NCBI GenBank assembly: GCA_024291935.2
Contig: CM044318.1
Coordinates: forward strand, 88,029,501-88,093,500
From: Okapia johnstoni
Taxonomy: Eukaryota; Chordata; Mammalia; Artiodactyla; Giraffidae
Reading direction: 5' to 3'
Length of the DNA: 64,000 nt
Below the pieces are notes generated by a model. The model saw nothing but the letters and a program-made list of their open reading frames with translations, did not search any database and was not told the origin of the DNA. Below are positions 13,201 to 23,794 of the stretch, piece after piece (the first letter of the stretch is position 1; every line of letters begins with the position of its first letter). The position numbers were made by a program, and so were the translations under genes.

Positions 13201-14203
13201 CACACTCACTGCAAGAGGTCCACGGCAATCACAGAGGAGCGGGCATTAAGGGGGGCCACAGTCCAGAAAGGCCTAGCCAGGCTCCGCTCATGCCTGCCCT
13301 TCCTGACACGGTTCACGGGTGCGTGTGTTTGCACACCTGTCTCCTCATTAGCAATGGAGGCGTTCACATGGAACACACTGCGTCTTCCCCCAAAACCAGG
13401 GTGGGCACACGTGTCTGGAGAGTCCACAGCCTCCCTGAGCAGAACCAAGGCCTGCAGCTCAGAGGCCCCCGTTTCCCGGATGACACCCAGCGGAGTGCCA
13501 GCCGCCGCCTGACACCCAGCTCGGGGAGGCAAAGGCTGGCTCCTCGCGTGGCTGGTTCCCTGGGCGCCGCGCCACGTCACGGAACGGGGCTGGGGCAAAG
13601 TGCAGGGCACTGAACCCGCCTGGATGGAATAACCCGCATCCACCCGTCTGCTGCCTCGGGCTGCCTCACAGCTGCCTTATCGTGGGGTTTTCAGGACTGA
13701 CCGGGCCTCACACAGCACATCTCCAGTCAACATTTGTGGAATGACAAGTGGACGGACAGACGGATGGAGGGAGGGAGGGATGGACAGACGCAGGGCAGGT
13801 GGACAAACACGCCTGGGCCCTGAAACGACGTCTGGCCTGTGATTCAACAGCAAACTGGCCCCTCGCGGTCTGAACTCTGATGCGGCTTGGCTGGGACTGG
13901 CCAGCGCCCACCGGCCACAACGCTGCCCCCGAGACGCGTGCAAACTCACGTCCCGTTTCTTCCCGATACAGAAACATCGCCAAGGTAGCGAGCCAGGTCC
14001 ACGCGTTCCAGGAGAACCCCTACACGTTCGCCCCCGACCCCAAGCTGCAGTCCCAGCTCAAGCAGAGAATCGCCCGCTTCAGCGGGGCCGACATCTCCGT
14101 GCTGGCGGCGGACAGCGGGGCAGGCCCCCGCCATGTGGCCAGCGAGAAGCACTCCAGGAAGATCCAGAACAAGCTGCGGAGGATGAGAGTGACGTTCCAG
14201 TAG
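1253..14203 (+). CDS. KNDC1: KNDC1 (very-KIND Ras-GEF), C-terminal 13 coding exons, 5' part outside window
   Basis: Brain-enriched Ras guanine-nucleotide exchange factor linked to dendrite growth; only the C-terminal ~622 residues are here. Coding exons read from splice sites and phase: 1253-1346, 1430-1527, 1725-1945, 4265-4378, 4937-5084, 5152-5331, 5821-6027, 6301-6383, 6608-6758, 10878-11000, 11082-11141, 11873-12030, 13972-14203 (TAG). All phases join without a break. Exons 1-2 give a charged helix ([13 protein letters not shown]). The RasGEF N-terminal module follows ([37 protein letters not shown]). The catalytic RasGEF domain runs from about [19 protein letters not shown] to [14 protein letters not shown], and the tail ends in [10 protein letters not shown]. 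The identification is by family recognition of these motifs. The intron after 1527 begins GCAAGG (GC-AG type) and the donor at 12030 is copied in a minisatellite. No sign of decay. Confidence 0.96.
1528..1724 (+). other. KNDC1: GC-AG intron of KNDC1
   Basis: The exon ending in KKYLQ stops at CTGCAG and the intron starts GCAAGGCC. The next exon begins after GCGCCCCAG with VVYAEQWGL. No GT lies where the frame needs it, and CAG|GCAAGG is the strong consensus of the minor GC donor class. The intron also holds a short repeat of gaggcccctccc-like units. Confidence 0.8.
2315..2535 (-). mobile_element. Bov-tA SINE (tRNA-Glu derived)
   Basis: The plus strand reads the element backwards, from tgctaagtcacttgagtc to the tRNA-derived end ccgctgagtcaccagggaagcccc. 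A possible target-site duplication, aggctca, flanks it. It lies in a KNDC1 intron. Confidence 0.9.
3330..3468 (+). mobile_element. CHR-2 type SINE
   Basis: Begins ggacttccctggcgtccagt, continues through ttcaatccctgtgcagggaac and cccacatgccgcacagcgcagc, and ends in an A-rich tail. The direct repeat agtcttca on both sides is a likely target-site duplication. This tRNA-derived family is typical of cetartiodactyls. Confidence 0.85.
3575..4215. repeat. CA-rich compound minisatellite, ~640 bp
   Basis: Dense cacaca/ctcacac/tgcacac motifs with higher-order units such as cacacagctgcacactcacac. It ends about 50 bases before the acceptor of the KNDC1 exon at 4265. All three plus frames stay open for long stretches with Thr/His-rich translations, which is a composition artefact. 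Confidence 0.95.
5385..5495. repeat. Degenerate CA/TG-rich simple repeat
   Basis: Alternating purine-pyrimidine tract (acacacgtgcacaggcacac, gcatgcacacacgcgtgcac) in the KNDC1 intron after the exon ending at 5331. Confidence 0.8.
7585..9608 (+). mobile_element. BovB (RTE-clade) LINE, 5'-truncated, sense to KNDC1
   Basis: Carries the end of the endonuclease region (tcagactgattatgttctttgcagcc) and most of a reverse transcriptase, broken by stops and shifts. The longest open piece (8628-9590) keeps the RT active-site motif YADD in RYADDTTLM and the upstream block [16 protein letters not shown]. The 3' end reads gagtcagacatgaatgagcaactgaactgaac, the usual BovB/Bov-A terminus. It is inside the KNDC1 intron between exons ending 6758 and starting 10878. 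Not coding-competent. Confidence 0.95.
9696..9897 (-). mobile_element. Bov-tA SINE
   Basis: On the plus strand it starts gtgaaagttgatcagtcgcg and ends with the tRNA-like part ttcaccagccgagccactaa followed by ggaagccc. It lies about 90 bases after the BovB element in the same KNDC1 intron. Confidence 0.9.
9898..10877 (+). other. KNDC1 intron, no further feature
   Basis: Unique GC-rich intron with a g-run at 10552-10566. I see no exon or recognisable repeat. It ends at the gtttcag acceptor of the exon beginning LQVNLLSKF. Confidence 0.6.
12005..12370 (+). repeat. Minisatellite made from a KNDC1 exon-intron junction (13 units)
   Basis: Units of 30 or 27 bases (one of 29) start ggggcccacaggyg and end caggtga. 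The first unit is the real exon end (codons for GAHRWSKLR and the gtgag donor at 12031); 12 more copies run down the intron. Every copy repeats a CAG|GTGAG-like donor. In the exon's frame the first intronic codon is TGA, so use of any later donor would end the protein after KLR. Confidence 0.95.
12371..13971 (+). other. Last KNDC1 intron
   Basis: Pyrimidine-rich unique sequence with a short ggagggaggga tract near 13765. A long plus frame crosses it from the minisatellite, but it shows no conserved motif and reflects low stop density. The intron ends at cccgataca-g before the terminal coding exon. Confidence 0.6.
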
Positions 14204-15612
14204 CGGGGGCGGCGGGCCGGGCTGCGGGCTCAGACACGGACCCGGAGACGGCACCGGGAGGCTGAGGGGGGTCTCTGCGAGCGCTGTAAAACTTAAAGGT
14301 GTAAGATGTGAACCAGACCAGCGTGAGTAGGCTCCCCAGGAGTCGGACCCCCAAATGCGCGTTTATGTGTCTCAGAGACAAACAGCTTCCGCCCAGTCTG
14401 CCAGCTGCCCAGCCTGCCCCCAGAGCCCCGCACCCCTCAGACTGTAACCCGGGTGCCCCCGAGCAGTGTTGGCGTGAGTCTGCCTGTGTCTGCCACGATG
14501 GAGGGCCAAGACGGGCCCCTGGTCCCCCTGCTAACGACAGATTCCAAGGGTTCTGGAAACTTCCGTGTGCACCCAAGGCTTCCAGGGGCCGCAGCCCAGC
14601 CCTGGGCTCACAGTCCCCTCCAGCCCTGAGCCCTGGCCACTCGCTCTGTCCTGGGGCGGGGGGGTGGGGGGGGTGCCTGAAGCTCGCAGCCTTCTCGCCG
14701 TCGGCCTGGCGTGGCCCTCACCCCGGCCAGCCTCCTGCTGCCCGCCAGTGCCTTGCAGCTCCCACCGGCCCCTCCCAGTGCCCCACGCCCCAGTGCCCAC
14801 CACCCACCACTTAGAGTACGTCCCGTGGGGAAGGGAGCCCTGTGCCAAGGCCCCGTGTCCAAGGGCGCAGGACTCCGACGGCAGCTCCAAATTCGAGAGC
14901 CTCAGCGGCGCCTCTGCGACCCCACCACGTGGGGGGCGCCTAGGAGGTGGTCCCGGACGCCTTCAGCACCCCTGCATGCGACACACACACCCACGCCACC
15001 TCCCACAGCCGGCAGCCACGGCGCTTTCAGAGAGGAGAGGCGTCTGCCGCCTTGGGGGGCACTGAGCGCTCCCCAGGGCTGTATCTACCGGCCCACTGGG
15101 GTCAGCTCGCCCAGTGCGGGCAGGACGCGCTCGCCCGGCAGCTTGGGGACGGGGGCGGGGCATCACACCCCCCCAGCAGGGAGGCCAGAGCCCCGGACCG
15201 TCCCAGGCACCGGCGTTTTTACATTGCCAGTCGCTGCGAGACCCCAGATTCTTCTTTTGAGTTTTAGGATTAGTGATTCTTTGGCGCAACCAGCTAGTGG
15301 TATTTCAACGAAAACCACTACCTTGATAAAATGCTGAATTTCTAACATCAGGGTGTTTTCCCACACGTATTCATTCCCAACACCCAGCTCCTGCATACCT
15401 GAAATACCAGAGGCGTGCGGCACGCCTGTGAGAATTCGGTTCTGCACACCAACTGCTAGGTTTTGAGCACCTGAACTCAGCGAGGCCGGAGGCCGGCGTA
15501 AACGCGCACTCCAGCCGGGCGGTCGTGCCTGGGGCGGCCGGGCCGCGGCTCTGCGTGCCTGCCTGCATGTCGCTCTGGCGCGGTCCAGTCTAGAATAAAG
15601 CTGTTTCTACCA
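14204..15612 (+). other. KNDC1: KNDC1 3' UTR
   Basis: Non-coding sequence from the TAG at 14201-14203 to a consensus AATAAA. No other gene signal is seen, so one long 3' UTR is the simplest reading. Confidence 0.65.
15594..15599 (+). terminator. KNDC1: Polyadenylation signal of KNDC1
   Basis: AATAAA in tctagaataaagctgtttc, the first good plus-strand hexamer after the KNDC1 stop codon. Cleavage is expected 10-25 bases later. Confidence 0.75.
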
Positions 15613-16077
15613 AGACGGCCGCCCACGGCTCCCACACTTTGTCTACCCCACGGCTCACGGGGGCTCCTCACAGCCATGACGGCGTCTCCAGGGCTGCTCG
15701 TGAGGGTGGGGAGCGAGGAGACTCAGCCACAGCGATGACCTCGGGTGATAAGCAGACGGCAAGGCGGCCCCAGGACTGAGCCCCACACGGCGGGGCCTGC
15801 AAGCTGCCTCCGGAGGAGACGGCCAGTCTTCCACAGTCGCCGCCCGTGGAGGCCCCCGGGCACCACAGCCCCAGCCTGCCCACCACAAAGCCTGCCCATC
15901 CCAGGGTCCGGCCACCCGGACGCTGCCAGCAGGCCACAGGTCAGACAGCCAGCTCGTCCTTGCAGGGGGACTGAGGGGTGCCCCGGGCCTGTCATCGCCA
16001 GGACGGGTCCTGCTGCTGTGGTTCAGGACTGGTGGGCACCGCAGGCGGGGTCTCTCTGCTGTGGGGCCAGCCAAAGC

Positions 16078-16215
16078 CTGGGGGTCTTTCTTGGCATCTC
16101 TGGGCTCCGCCCTCTAGATGCCAGCAGCATCCCCCCCCGGAGCTGTGACAACAACTCTCCAGACATCACCAAACGTCCCCTGGGGAGCAGAAATGCCCCC
16201 CAAACCACAGCCCCT
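16078..16215 (-). mobile_element. MER5A-like hAT DNA transposon fossil
   Basis: On the plus strand, tctagatgccagcagcat, gagctgtgacaacaactctc and agacatcaccaaacgtcccc follow the reverse MER5A consensus as I remember it. Old and diverged. The rest of 15,613-17,084 is unique sequence with no gene I can support. Confidence 0.7.
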
Positions 16216-16739
16216 AAAGCACTGACACCCCAAATCTTGGTTTCCAGATACCATTCAGGTCTCCAAAAAAAAGGAAACAGCTGAATGGCTGATTCCACGG
16301 CTGGGGTGGGGAGAGTAGCAGATGAGTCAGGAGCTAAAGGGGGGAAGGGGGTAGAGGTAGGTCACGTCAAAAGGACACAGGACGAGGGCAAGAGCTGCTC
16401 CCACAGCCAGAGCTGACCACGTGCGCCCCACGTGTGACAGTGACAGGCTGCGGGCCAGGAGGAGGGTCAAAGTCTGAGTCCACACCGGCGTCAAGGGACA
16501 GCTGAACGAGAGACGGGAAGACCGGGGGAAGCCCAGGGAGGTGCCGCCTGCCACCCTGTGAGTGTTGGGGCACCTGGCCACTAGCCCCCTGCGGGGCAGG
16601 ACAGGAGAAGGGTGCCCTCGCAGCGAGGAGACGCGGGCGTCACACTAACTGGAGAGGTCAGCACCGGAGGCCGGCCCCCCGGCATCGCACGCCCTGACAT
16701 GCTCTAGGCAGGTGCCATGTCACTTCCGGGAGTCTCGTC

Positions 16740-16925
16740 CCAGGCCCTCGAGCCCTGGTCTAATCATGAGAAGACACTAGACAAACCCACACTGAGGGGC
16801 AAGCCTCAAAATACCCACCCATCTCCTCAAAGTGTCAAGTACATGGGAAAAAAAGATCTGGAAAGGACCAAGGCCAAAGGCAGACTGAGGGCACAGGATG
16901 ACTAAATGCAGCTGGAGCAGACGAG
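16740..16925 (+). mobile_element. Ancient LINE-like 3' fragment
   Basis: The stretch taatcatgagaagacactag ... agtgtcaagtacatgg ... atgactaaatgcag resembles an old mammalian interspersed repeat that I associate with L1 3' ends. The family name is uncertain. Confidence 0.35.
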
Positions 16926-17084
16926 GGATGTGAGCAGAGCGCCTGCTGCACTGCAGTTTAGTCAGCCGGACTGCGCAAGCACTGACTTCTCAGTTTTGCC
17001 GAAGTCCCACGGCCAAGAAAGACATCAGGCACACTCTGCTGTCAGTATAATCCAGGCGCAGACTTAGAATTATCCCACACGCAG

Positions 17085-20000
17085 GAGTTTTAAGAATCAA
17101 AATGGACACAAAAAGGAGAATTTAATTCAGATGACCATATATTTACTATGAGAAGAATCCCTTAGAAGAACTGGAATAGCCCTGAGTCAATTAAGAGACC
17201 AAAATGGAGTGCTCAGATGCAATCTCAAAAACGAGAGAATGATCTCGGTTTGCTTCCACGGTAAAGCATTTAATATCCCAGTAATCCAAGGCTATGCCCC
17301 AACCACTAATGCAGAAGAAGCTTAAGTCAAACAGTTCTATGAAGACCTACAAGACCTTCTAGAACTAACACCAAACAAAAATGTCCTTTCCACCATAGGG
17401 GATTAGAACGCCAGAGGAGTAAGTCAAGAGGTATCTGCAGTAACAGGCAAGTTTGACCTTGGAGTACAAAATGAAGCAGAGCAACAGAGTTTTGCCAAGA
17501 GTACATGGTCACAGCGAACACCCTTTTTCAACAGCACAAGAGACGACGCTATACATGGACATCTGCAGATGGTCAACACTGAAATCAGATTGATTATATT
17601 CTTTGCAACTGAAGATGGAGAAGCTCAGCAAAAACAAGATTTGGAGCTGACTGTGGCTCAGATCAGGAGCCGTTTATTGCAAAATTCAGGTGTAAATTGA
17701 GAAAGTAGGGGAAACCACTAGACCATTTAGCTGTGACCTAAATCAAATCCCTTATGATTATACAGTGGAGGTGACAAATAGATTCAAGGAATTAGATCTG
17801 GTGTAGACAAAGTGCCTGAAGAACTACGGACAGAGATTCGCAACATCGTACAGGAGGCGGTGACCAAAACCACTCCCAAGAAAAAGAAATGCGAGAAGGC
17901 AAAGTGGTTGTCTGAGGAGGCCTTACAAACAGCTGAGAAAAGAGGAGTGAAAGGCAAAGGAGAAAGGGAAAGATACATCCAAACTGAATGCCGAGTTCCA
18001 GGGAACAGCAAGGAGAGATAAGAAAGACAAGTGAACAATGCAAAGTAGAGGAAAACAATAGAATGGGAAAGACGAGACCTCTTCAAGAAAATTGGGGATA
18101 CCAAGGGAACATTTCATGCAAAGATGGGCACAATAAAGGGCAGAAACAGCAAGGATCTAACAGAAGCAGAAGATACTAAGAAGAGGTGGCAAGAATACAA
18201 CAAAAAACCGTACGAGAAAGGTCTTAATGACCCGGATAACCGCGATGGTGTGATCACTCATCCAGAGCCAGACATCCTGGAGTGTGAAGTCAAGAAGGGC
18301 CCAGGAAGCATCACTACAAACAAAGCTAGTGGACGTGATGGAATTCCAGCTGAGCTATTTCAAATCCTAAAAGATGAAGCTGTTCAAGTGCTGCACTCAA
18401 TATGCCAGCACATTTGGAAAACTCAGCAGTGGCCACAGGACTGGAAAGGGTCACTTTTCATTCCAATCCCAAAGAAGAGCAATGCCAAAGAATGTTTCTA
18501 CTACTGTACAATTGCACTCATGTCACATGTTAGCAAGGCAATGCTCAAAATCCTTCAAGGTAGGCTTCAACAGTACATGAACTGGGCACTTCCAGATGTA
18601 TAAGCTGGATTTAGAAAAGGCAGAGAAACCAGAGATCAAAAAGCCAACATCCACCAGATCAAAGAAAAAGCAAGAGAATTTCTGAAAAATATCTACTTCT
18701 GCCTCATTGACTACCCAAAAGCCTTTGACTGTGTGGATCACAACAAACTGTGGAAAATTCTTTTTTTTTTTTTTTTGATTGGGCTAAGTGGCTTTATTAG
18801 AGAAAGCCAAGATTACAGAGGACTGAAGAGTTGGCATTGGGGCCTTTCTTGCCAAAGGTGGGCATAACACTGGCAAAGCGCTGGTTGTATGGCATGTGGC
18901 TCTCGATCCAGCCTGTCATCTTCTTTTTCTCCTGCTGGGCCACGTTGGGAGTCTGACTTCTTGGTTCCCTAGCACTGGCCAGGGAACCATGGACTTTACC
19001 TCCAAGCATGCAGCCGACTACTTCCGGAGTGCTCAGAGCCTCCACCCTACACTGGCCCGGGGTAGTCTCATCCCTGGGGGTGTGCCTGCCAAGAGCAGAA
19101 CTTGATTTTCTGGAGGGATACCCCTCAATGAGGCTACCTGAGCCGTGATCTGGGCAACGGTCTCCTGGTTGGTCACCTCGAGTGTGTAGCTCCTGGGCAC
19201 AAAGAGCTGCATGTTGGCAACTAGATCACAGACACCACTGCCGTTACTCTGAAGATGGAGTCAAGAAAGAGCTGGAAAATTCTTAGAGAGATGGGAATAC
19301 TAGACTACTCTGCCTCCTGAGAAACCTGTATGCAGGTCACGAAGCAACAGTTAGAACGAGACACAGGACAATGGACTGGTTCCAGATTGGGAAAGAAGTA
19401 CATCAAGGCTGCATACTGTCACCCTGCTCACTGAACTTCTATGCAGAACACATCATGGGAAATGCCAAGCTGGGAATCAAGATTGCTGGGAGGGATATCA
19501 ACGTTGCATATGCAGATGATACCAGTCTAATGGCAGAAAGAGAAGAGGAACTAAAGAGCCTCTTGAGGGTGAAAGAGGAGAGTGAAAAAGCTGGTTTAAA
19601 ACTCAACATTCAAAAAACCAAGATCACGGCCTCCAGTCCCATCACTTCACGGTTAATAGATGGGGAAAAAGTGGAAACAGTTGCAGATTTTAATTTCTTG
19701 GGCTCCAAAATCACTGCAGATGGTGACTGCAGCCATGAAATTAAAAAATGCATGTTCCTTGGGAGAAAAGCTTTGACAAACCTAGACAGCATATTGAAAA
19801 GCAGAGACATCACTTTGCCAACAAAGGTCCGTCTAGTCAAAGCTATTGTTTTTCCAGTAGTCAGGTATGGATGTGAGAGTTGGACCATATAGAAGGCTGA
19901 GCATCTAACAACTGATGCTTTCAAACTGTGGTACTGGAGAAGCCTCGAGAGTCCCATGGATGGCAAAGAGATCAAACCAGTCAATCCGAGAGGAAATCAA

Positions 20001-20108
20001 TCCTAAATATTCATTGGAAGGACTAATGCTGAAGGTGAAGATACAATACTTTGGCCACCTGATGTGAAGAGCCGACTCACTGGAAAAGACCCTGATGCTG
20101 GGAAAGCG
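17085..20108 (+). mobile_element. BovB LINE, longer copy, interrupted by a FAU retrocopy
   Basis: Longer than the first copy: it includes endonuclease sequence (taatccaaggctatgcccca) and an RT part after 19,275 with NVAYADDTSLMAE. Many stops and shifts break the frames. A separate insertion at 18,762-19,266 splits it, and the BovB text resumes exactly (ttagagagatgggaatac). The element ends about 650 bases upstream of UTF1. Confidence 0.95.
18762..19266 (-). pseudogene. FAU: FAU (FUBI-RPS30) processed pseudogene inserted in BovB
   Basis: Read on the minus strand this is an intronless mRNA copy: 5' UTR (ctttcttgactccatcttc), the ubiquitin-like FUBI start MQLFV, then RPS30 ([27 protein letters not shown]), an AATAAA, and a poly-A tail seen as a T-run at 18,762-18,777. 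The FUBI part has a frameshift. The RPS30 stop codon has changed (TAA to TCA), so that frame runs on. The sequence tggaaaattctt on both sides is a good target-site duplication. These hallmarks mean L1-driven retrocopying after the BovB insertion. Non-functional. Confidence 0.92.
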
Positions 20109-20459
20109 GCGGCCGTTCTTTATCAGAATAAGAAAGTCCCTTTATGTGCAGTGTATGTAAATTACGACACTAAACTTGACCAACGGCCTAGCTCTCCATC
20201 AGGTCCAGCAGCGATGAACACTACCGCCTACGCAGACTAAAACCGCAGGGGGGTTGGGGGGGTCTGGTAGAACCAGGACATGATTGCACTTAGGATTATC
20301 TGGGGTGCTCCAAAGCTGAGCCTCGGGAACCAGAATGTTCCATGGCTTCCTTCGCGCAGCGGTGAAAGGGCCCGGCACATGCGTAAACACGGACGGCACC
20401 CTGCGCCCCCGACACACGTTGCCATGTTCTTTTGGACTCGATCCAGCGGTTTAAGACGT

Positions 20460-21960
20460 ACGGACCAGGGGGCTGGGCGGGCGCTTTCGCGGTAGGCGGG
20501 CGGGGGCAGAGCCTTACTCCACGAGCTCGAGACCCAGGAGCCCGAAGACTGGCCGGAGAGCAGGCGTTGCCGCGGTCGGGTTGAACTTGGCGCGCGGGGC
20601 GGGGCGGCGCGGGGCGGGGCAGGGGGAGGGCCGCGTAGACCCGGCGGGGCTTCCGCGCCGGCTTCGAGCAGGGCGGGCGCGCAGGGTCTTCCGAGCGCGA
20701 ACGGGCGGCTTCTCCCGGGCCTAGGCCCCGACCCCGCCGGCCCCGGGATGCTGCTGCGGCCGCGGCGGCCGCCCCCGCCCGAGCCGCCATCGCCCGTCAG
20801 CCCGGACCCCGAGCCGCGGCTGGCGGGGGGCGCCCCGGAGACCCCGCCCCGGGAGGCCCGCCTCGCCCGGCGCGCTGGCGGCGCCCGCGCGCCCCGGCTC
20901 GCCCGCGTCCCCCTGCTCGCCCGTGTCCCCCGGCTCGGCTCAGCGCACGCCCTGGAGCGCGCACGAGACGGAGCTGCTGCTGGGCACGCTGCTGCAGCCC
21001 ACCGTGTGGCGCGCGCTCCTGCTGGACCGCCGCCAGGCGCTGCCCACCTACCGCCGCGTGTCGGCCGCGCTGGCCCGCCAGCAGGTGCGGCGCACCCCCG
21101 CGCAGTGCCGCCGCCGCTACAAGTTCCTCAAGGACAAGGTCCGCGACGCGCACGGCCAGCCGCCCGGGCCCTTCGACGCGCAGATCCGCCAGCTTATGGG
21201 CCTCCTGGGCGACAACGGGCGCAGGCGCGGACGCCGCCGCTCCCCCGGGCCCGGACGACCCCCGCGCGGCCGCCGGCCGGCCTCCGCCGCGCCCGCCGAG
21301 CCGGGTAGGTGGGCTGGGGTGGGGGGGAGGGCGCGCCCCAGACGGAGAAGCGCGGGGAGCGGGCTGTAGGGGAGGGGGGCGGGCGCGCCCCGGCAACCGG
21401 CGGCTCCGCGTTCCAGGCGCCCCGTCGCTGCCCGCGTCCCGAGAGCTCGACTCGGATCCCGCGTGGACGCTCAGGTTCAGCCCGTCCCCGCCCAAGTCTG
21501 CGGACGCGCCCCACGCCCCCGGCTCCCCGACGGCCCTCTGCACCTTCACACCCGCGCCTGGCCGCCCCGAAGAGTCTGAGCCCTTCCGCGCCCCCGGCTC
21601 CCCGCCCCCGCCGTCCCCGGGCCCCGCCCGGGAAGACCCCGACTCGCCGCCCGGCCGCCCGGAGGACCACGCGCCCCAACCGCCCGCGCCGCCGTCGCTG
21701 AACGCCGCCCTCCTGCAGACCCTGGGGCACCTCGGCGACATCGTGTCCATCTTGGGCCCGCTGCGTGACCAGCTGCTGACCCTGAACCAGCACGTGGAGC
21801 AGCTGCGCGGCTCCTTCGACCAGACCGTGTCCCTGGCCGTGGGCTTCATCCTGGGCAGCGCTGCGGCCGAGCGAGGCGTCCTAGCCGACCCGCGCCCCTG
21901 AGGCCTGTCCCTCCGCGGTCCCCGCGCCGGAGGGCCGCCCCCTCAGCCCTGACCCTGCCT
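20460..21960. promoter_or_regulatory. CpG island over UTF1
   Basis: Very GC-rich, CpG-dense sequence from upstream of the UTF1 start through exon 2. It has GC boxes (ggggcgggg at about 20,595-20,625) before the ATG. No TATA box is visible. Confidence 0.8.
20748..21901 (+). CDS. UTF1: UTF1, pluripotency chromatin factor, with an apparent exon 1 frameshift
   Basis: Chromatin-bound transcription factor of embryonic stem and germ cells. Exon 1 is 20748-21304 and exon 2 is 21417-21901 (TGA), which fits the known two-exon structure. The start [11 protein letters not shown] matches the family N-terminus. The Myb/SANT-like DNA-binding region reads [19 protein letters not shown] through [20 protein letters not shown]. 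The C-terminal leucine-rich region reads [20 protein letters not shown] and [19 protein letters not shown]. The N-terminus (frame of 20748) and the rest (frame of 20923) are one base apart. The frame changes in ccccgggagg near 20,850, where one extra G in a run would explain it. Without that base the protein would be about 346 residues, near the family length. A sequencing error is more likely than loss, because the remainder is intact. Confidence 0.93.
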
Positions 21961-21993
21961 GCTGCCCCCGCCCCCCCAAACCTAGGCATGTTC

Positions 21994-21999
21994 AATAAA
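21994..21999 (+). terminator. UTF1: Polyadenylation signal of UTF1
   Basis: AATAAA in ttcaataaaaaggttgc, 93 bases after the stop codon, giving a short 3' UTR. Confidence 0.85.
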
Positions 22000-22019
22000 A
22001 AGGTTGCTTTTTCTGACTC

Positions 22020-23794
22020 AGTCCTGTGTCTGCAGGTTGCGCACTGGGTAGGGACGTAGGGCTGGAGATAACCAGGAGGCTAAAATGGCCTCCGGACCCC
22101 GGGGAGGGGCCCAGTTGGGACTCTGCCCCGGCCCCACCAGGCCTGGGAGTTCCGGCTCCCGTCGGGGGAGGGCTGTGGGCACGTGCAACCCGAGGTCGGG
22201 GCCCGCATCGCATTCCAGCCTTCTCCAGGTCTCCAGACCCTATTTGCCAGGACTTCCCACCAGCACAGACCGGCCGCGGTGGGCGAGCCCCTGCGAGCCG
22301 GGAGGAGGCCGGGCGCCACGGGGAGGGCCCCTGGGAACCGGCGGGGGCCGGGTTCAGCCGGAACCGGTGGGGGAGGTGTGAGCGGTCTCCGGCCGCCCCC
22401 CGCGGGCCGTCCAGGGATGAGTCCGCGGCCTTGGGCCGAGCAGCGTCCAGGAAGGAGATTCCCGGGGAAGCGGTCCCCTCTTGTCCACGGAGGTGCGTGG
22501 GCTGGGGGGTCCCGGGGCAGGAAGCGCGGCGGGTCTGAGGTTTTCCACCTTGACGGAGGCCAGGGTTCGTGCAACTTTAAAAGGACTTTATCGAAATCGC
22601 CCCAGGACCATTTTCCAAGTCTTGCCTGAGGACCCCACCCTGCGCCGAGGGCTCAGACCCGGCGGGGACGGGGCGGGGCCGGACATGCTCCCTGTCGGGT
22701 GGGAGGAGGAAGCAGCCAGAGGCGCGGGTCCGCATAACAATACGCCTTCGGGCTGAATGCCCGGCGGCTTTTCAGCAGCTGGGGGATCATTCAGAGACTT
22801 AAGTGCTTGCTCTGGTCCGCGAGGTAAACGGGAAGCCTGTCTCCAAGCGCCCTGCAGTCCTCGCCCTCCGGGGCCTCCAGGCGGCCGAGCACTCAGCCCC
22901 TCCCCCAGCCCTTTTCTGGAATTGTCTCCTGAGAGGCCCCGCTTGGGCCCCCAGCCGCAGGGACCCGGCAAACAAGGGTGCACCCACCCTTTGGTACTGA
23001 TGGCTGTGTATGAAAGACCCCAAATCCTCGAGGACACGCTGGCCTCTGCTGCGAGAGACGGTGCCTGCCCCCTTCCAGTCCACCCGAGGGCAGACCCTGC
23101 AGGGGATCTGTGGCGTTTGTAAACACCGGCACAGCCTACACACTCCCAAAGGTAAGAGCCAAGGGCGGGGGCTCTGAGACAGCCTGGGCCGCTTCCCAGC
23201 AAATCCCTGAAGCCCCCCCCGGGGGCAGGGGGTGAGGTCATCGGGACCCTCTGCTCTGGGAAAGGGCTGTTTCGGGGCTTGAAGAGATCCATGTAAGCCT
23301 CCAAGTCTTTGGGGACCAAGGTATTGGGGTGCACCAAGGAGAACCTGTCTGCCTACTGCCCATGTTGCCTGGCGGTCTGGGGGCCACGTCCAGGGCCTTC
23401 TCCTCAGGGCCTGATGACCCTGCACACCCCTTCCCGGACCTCGCTAAGGTCTTCCATCTGGGGAGAGGTGAGCCCGTCTCACTCCAGCACCTCGGCTAGG
23501 GGCTTTATTTGTAACTTAAGCCATTCCTGACGCGTGGAAACGCTCAGATCCGGCTCCCCACCCTGCCTGTGACCCACCTTGGCTGTAGCTCTCGGGGGGC
23601 TGTGGGGGGAGGTGGGTCTTATACCAGCCATCCTGGGTTTGGCTCAGCACGTATACAGCGCACCTCCCAGTGGGGATGGCGCCTGGCCGTGGGCATGCCT
23701 TTCCCTGTTCCTGTGTGGGCAGCGACCCAGCCGGCCTCCCAGCCCATCCTCAGGGATCATCAGGGCCCCCTCGACCAGCAGGCTACCCCTTCGC
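22020..23794 (+). other. UTF1 3' flank, no gene
   Basis: GC-rich unique sequence with no exon or repeat I can name. It contains the candidate Oct/Sox element at 22,730-22,745, listed separately. Confidence 0.5.
22730..22745 (+). promoter_or_regulatory. UTF1: Candidate Oct-Sox composite element, UTF1 3' enhancer
   Basis: Reads ccgcataacaatacgc: a half-octamer GCAT joined directly to the Sox motif AACAAT. The mouse UTF1 3' enhancer has a variant octamer abutting a Sox site of this form (GCATAACAAT core) bound by Oct4 and Sox2. Here it lies about 830 bases after the UTF1 stop. The core match is direct; function is inferred. Confidence 0.6.
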
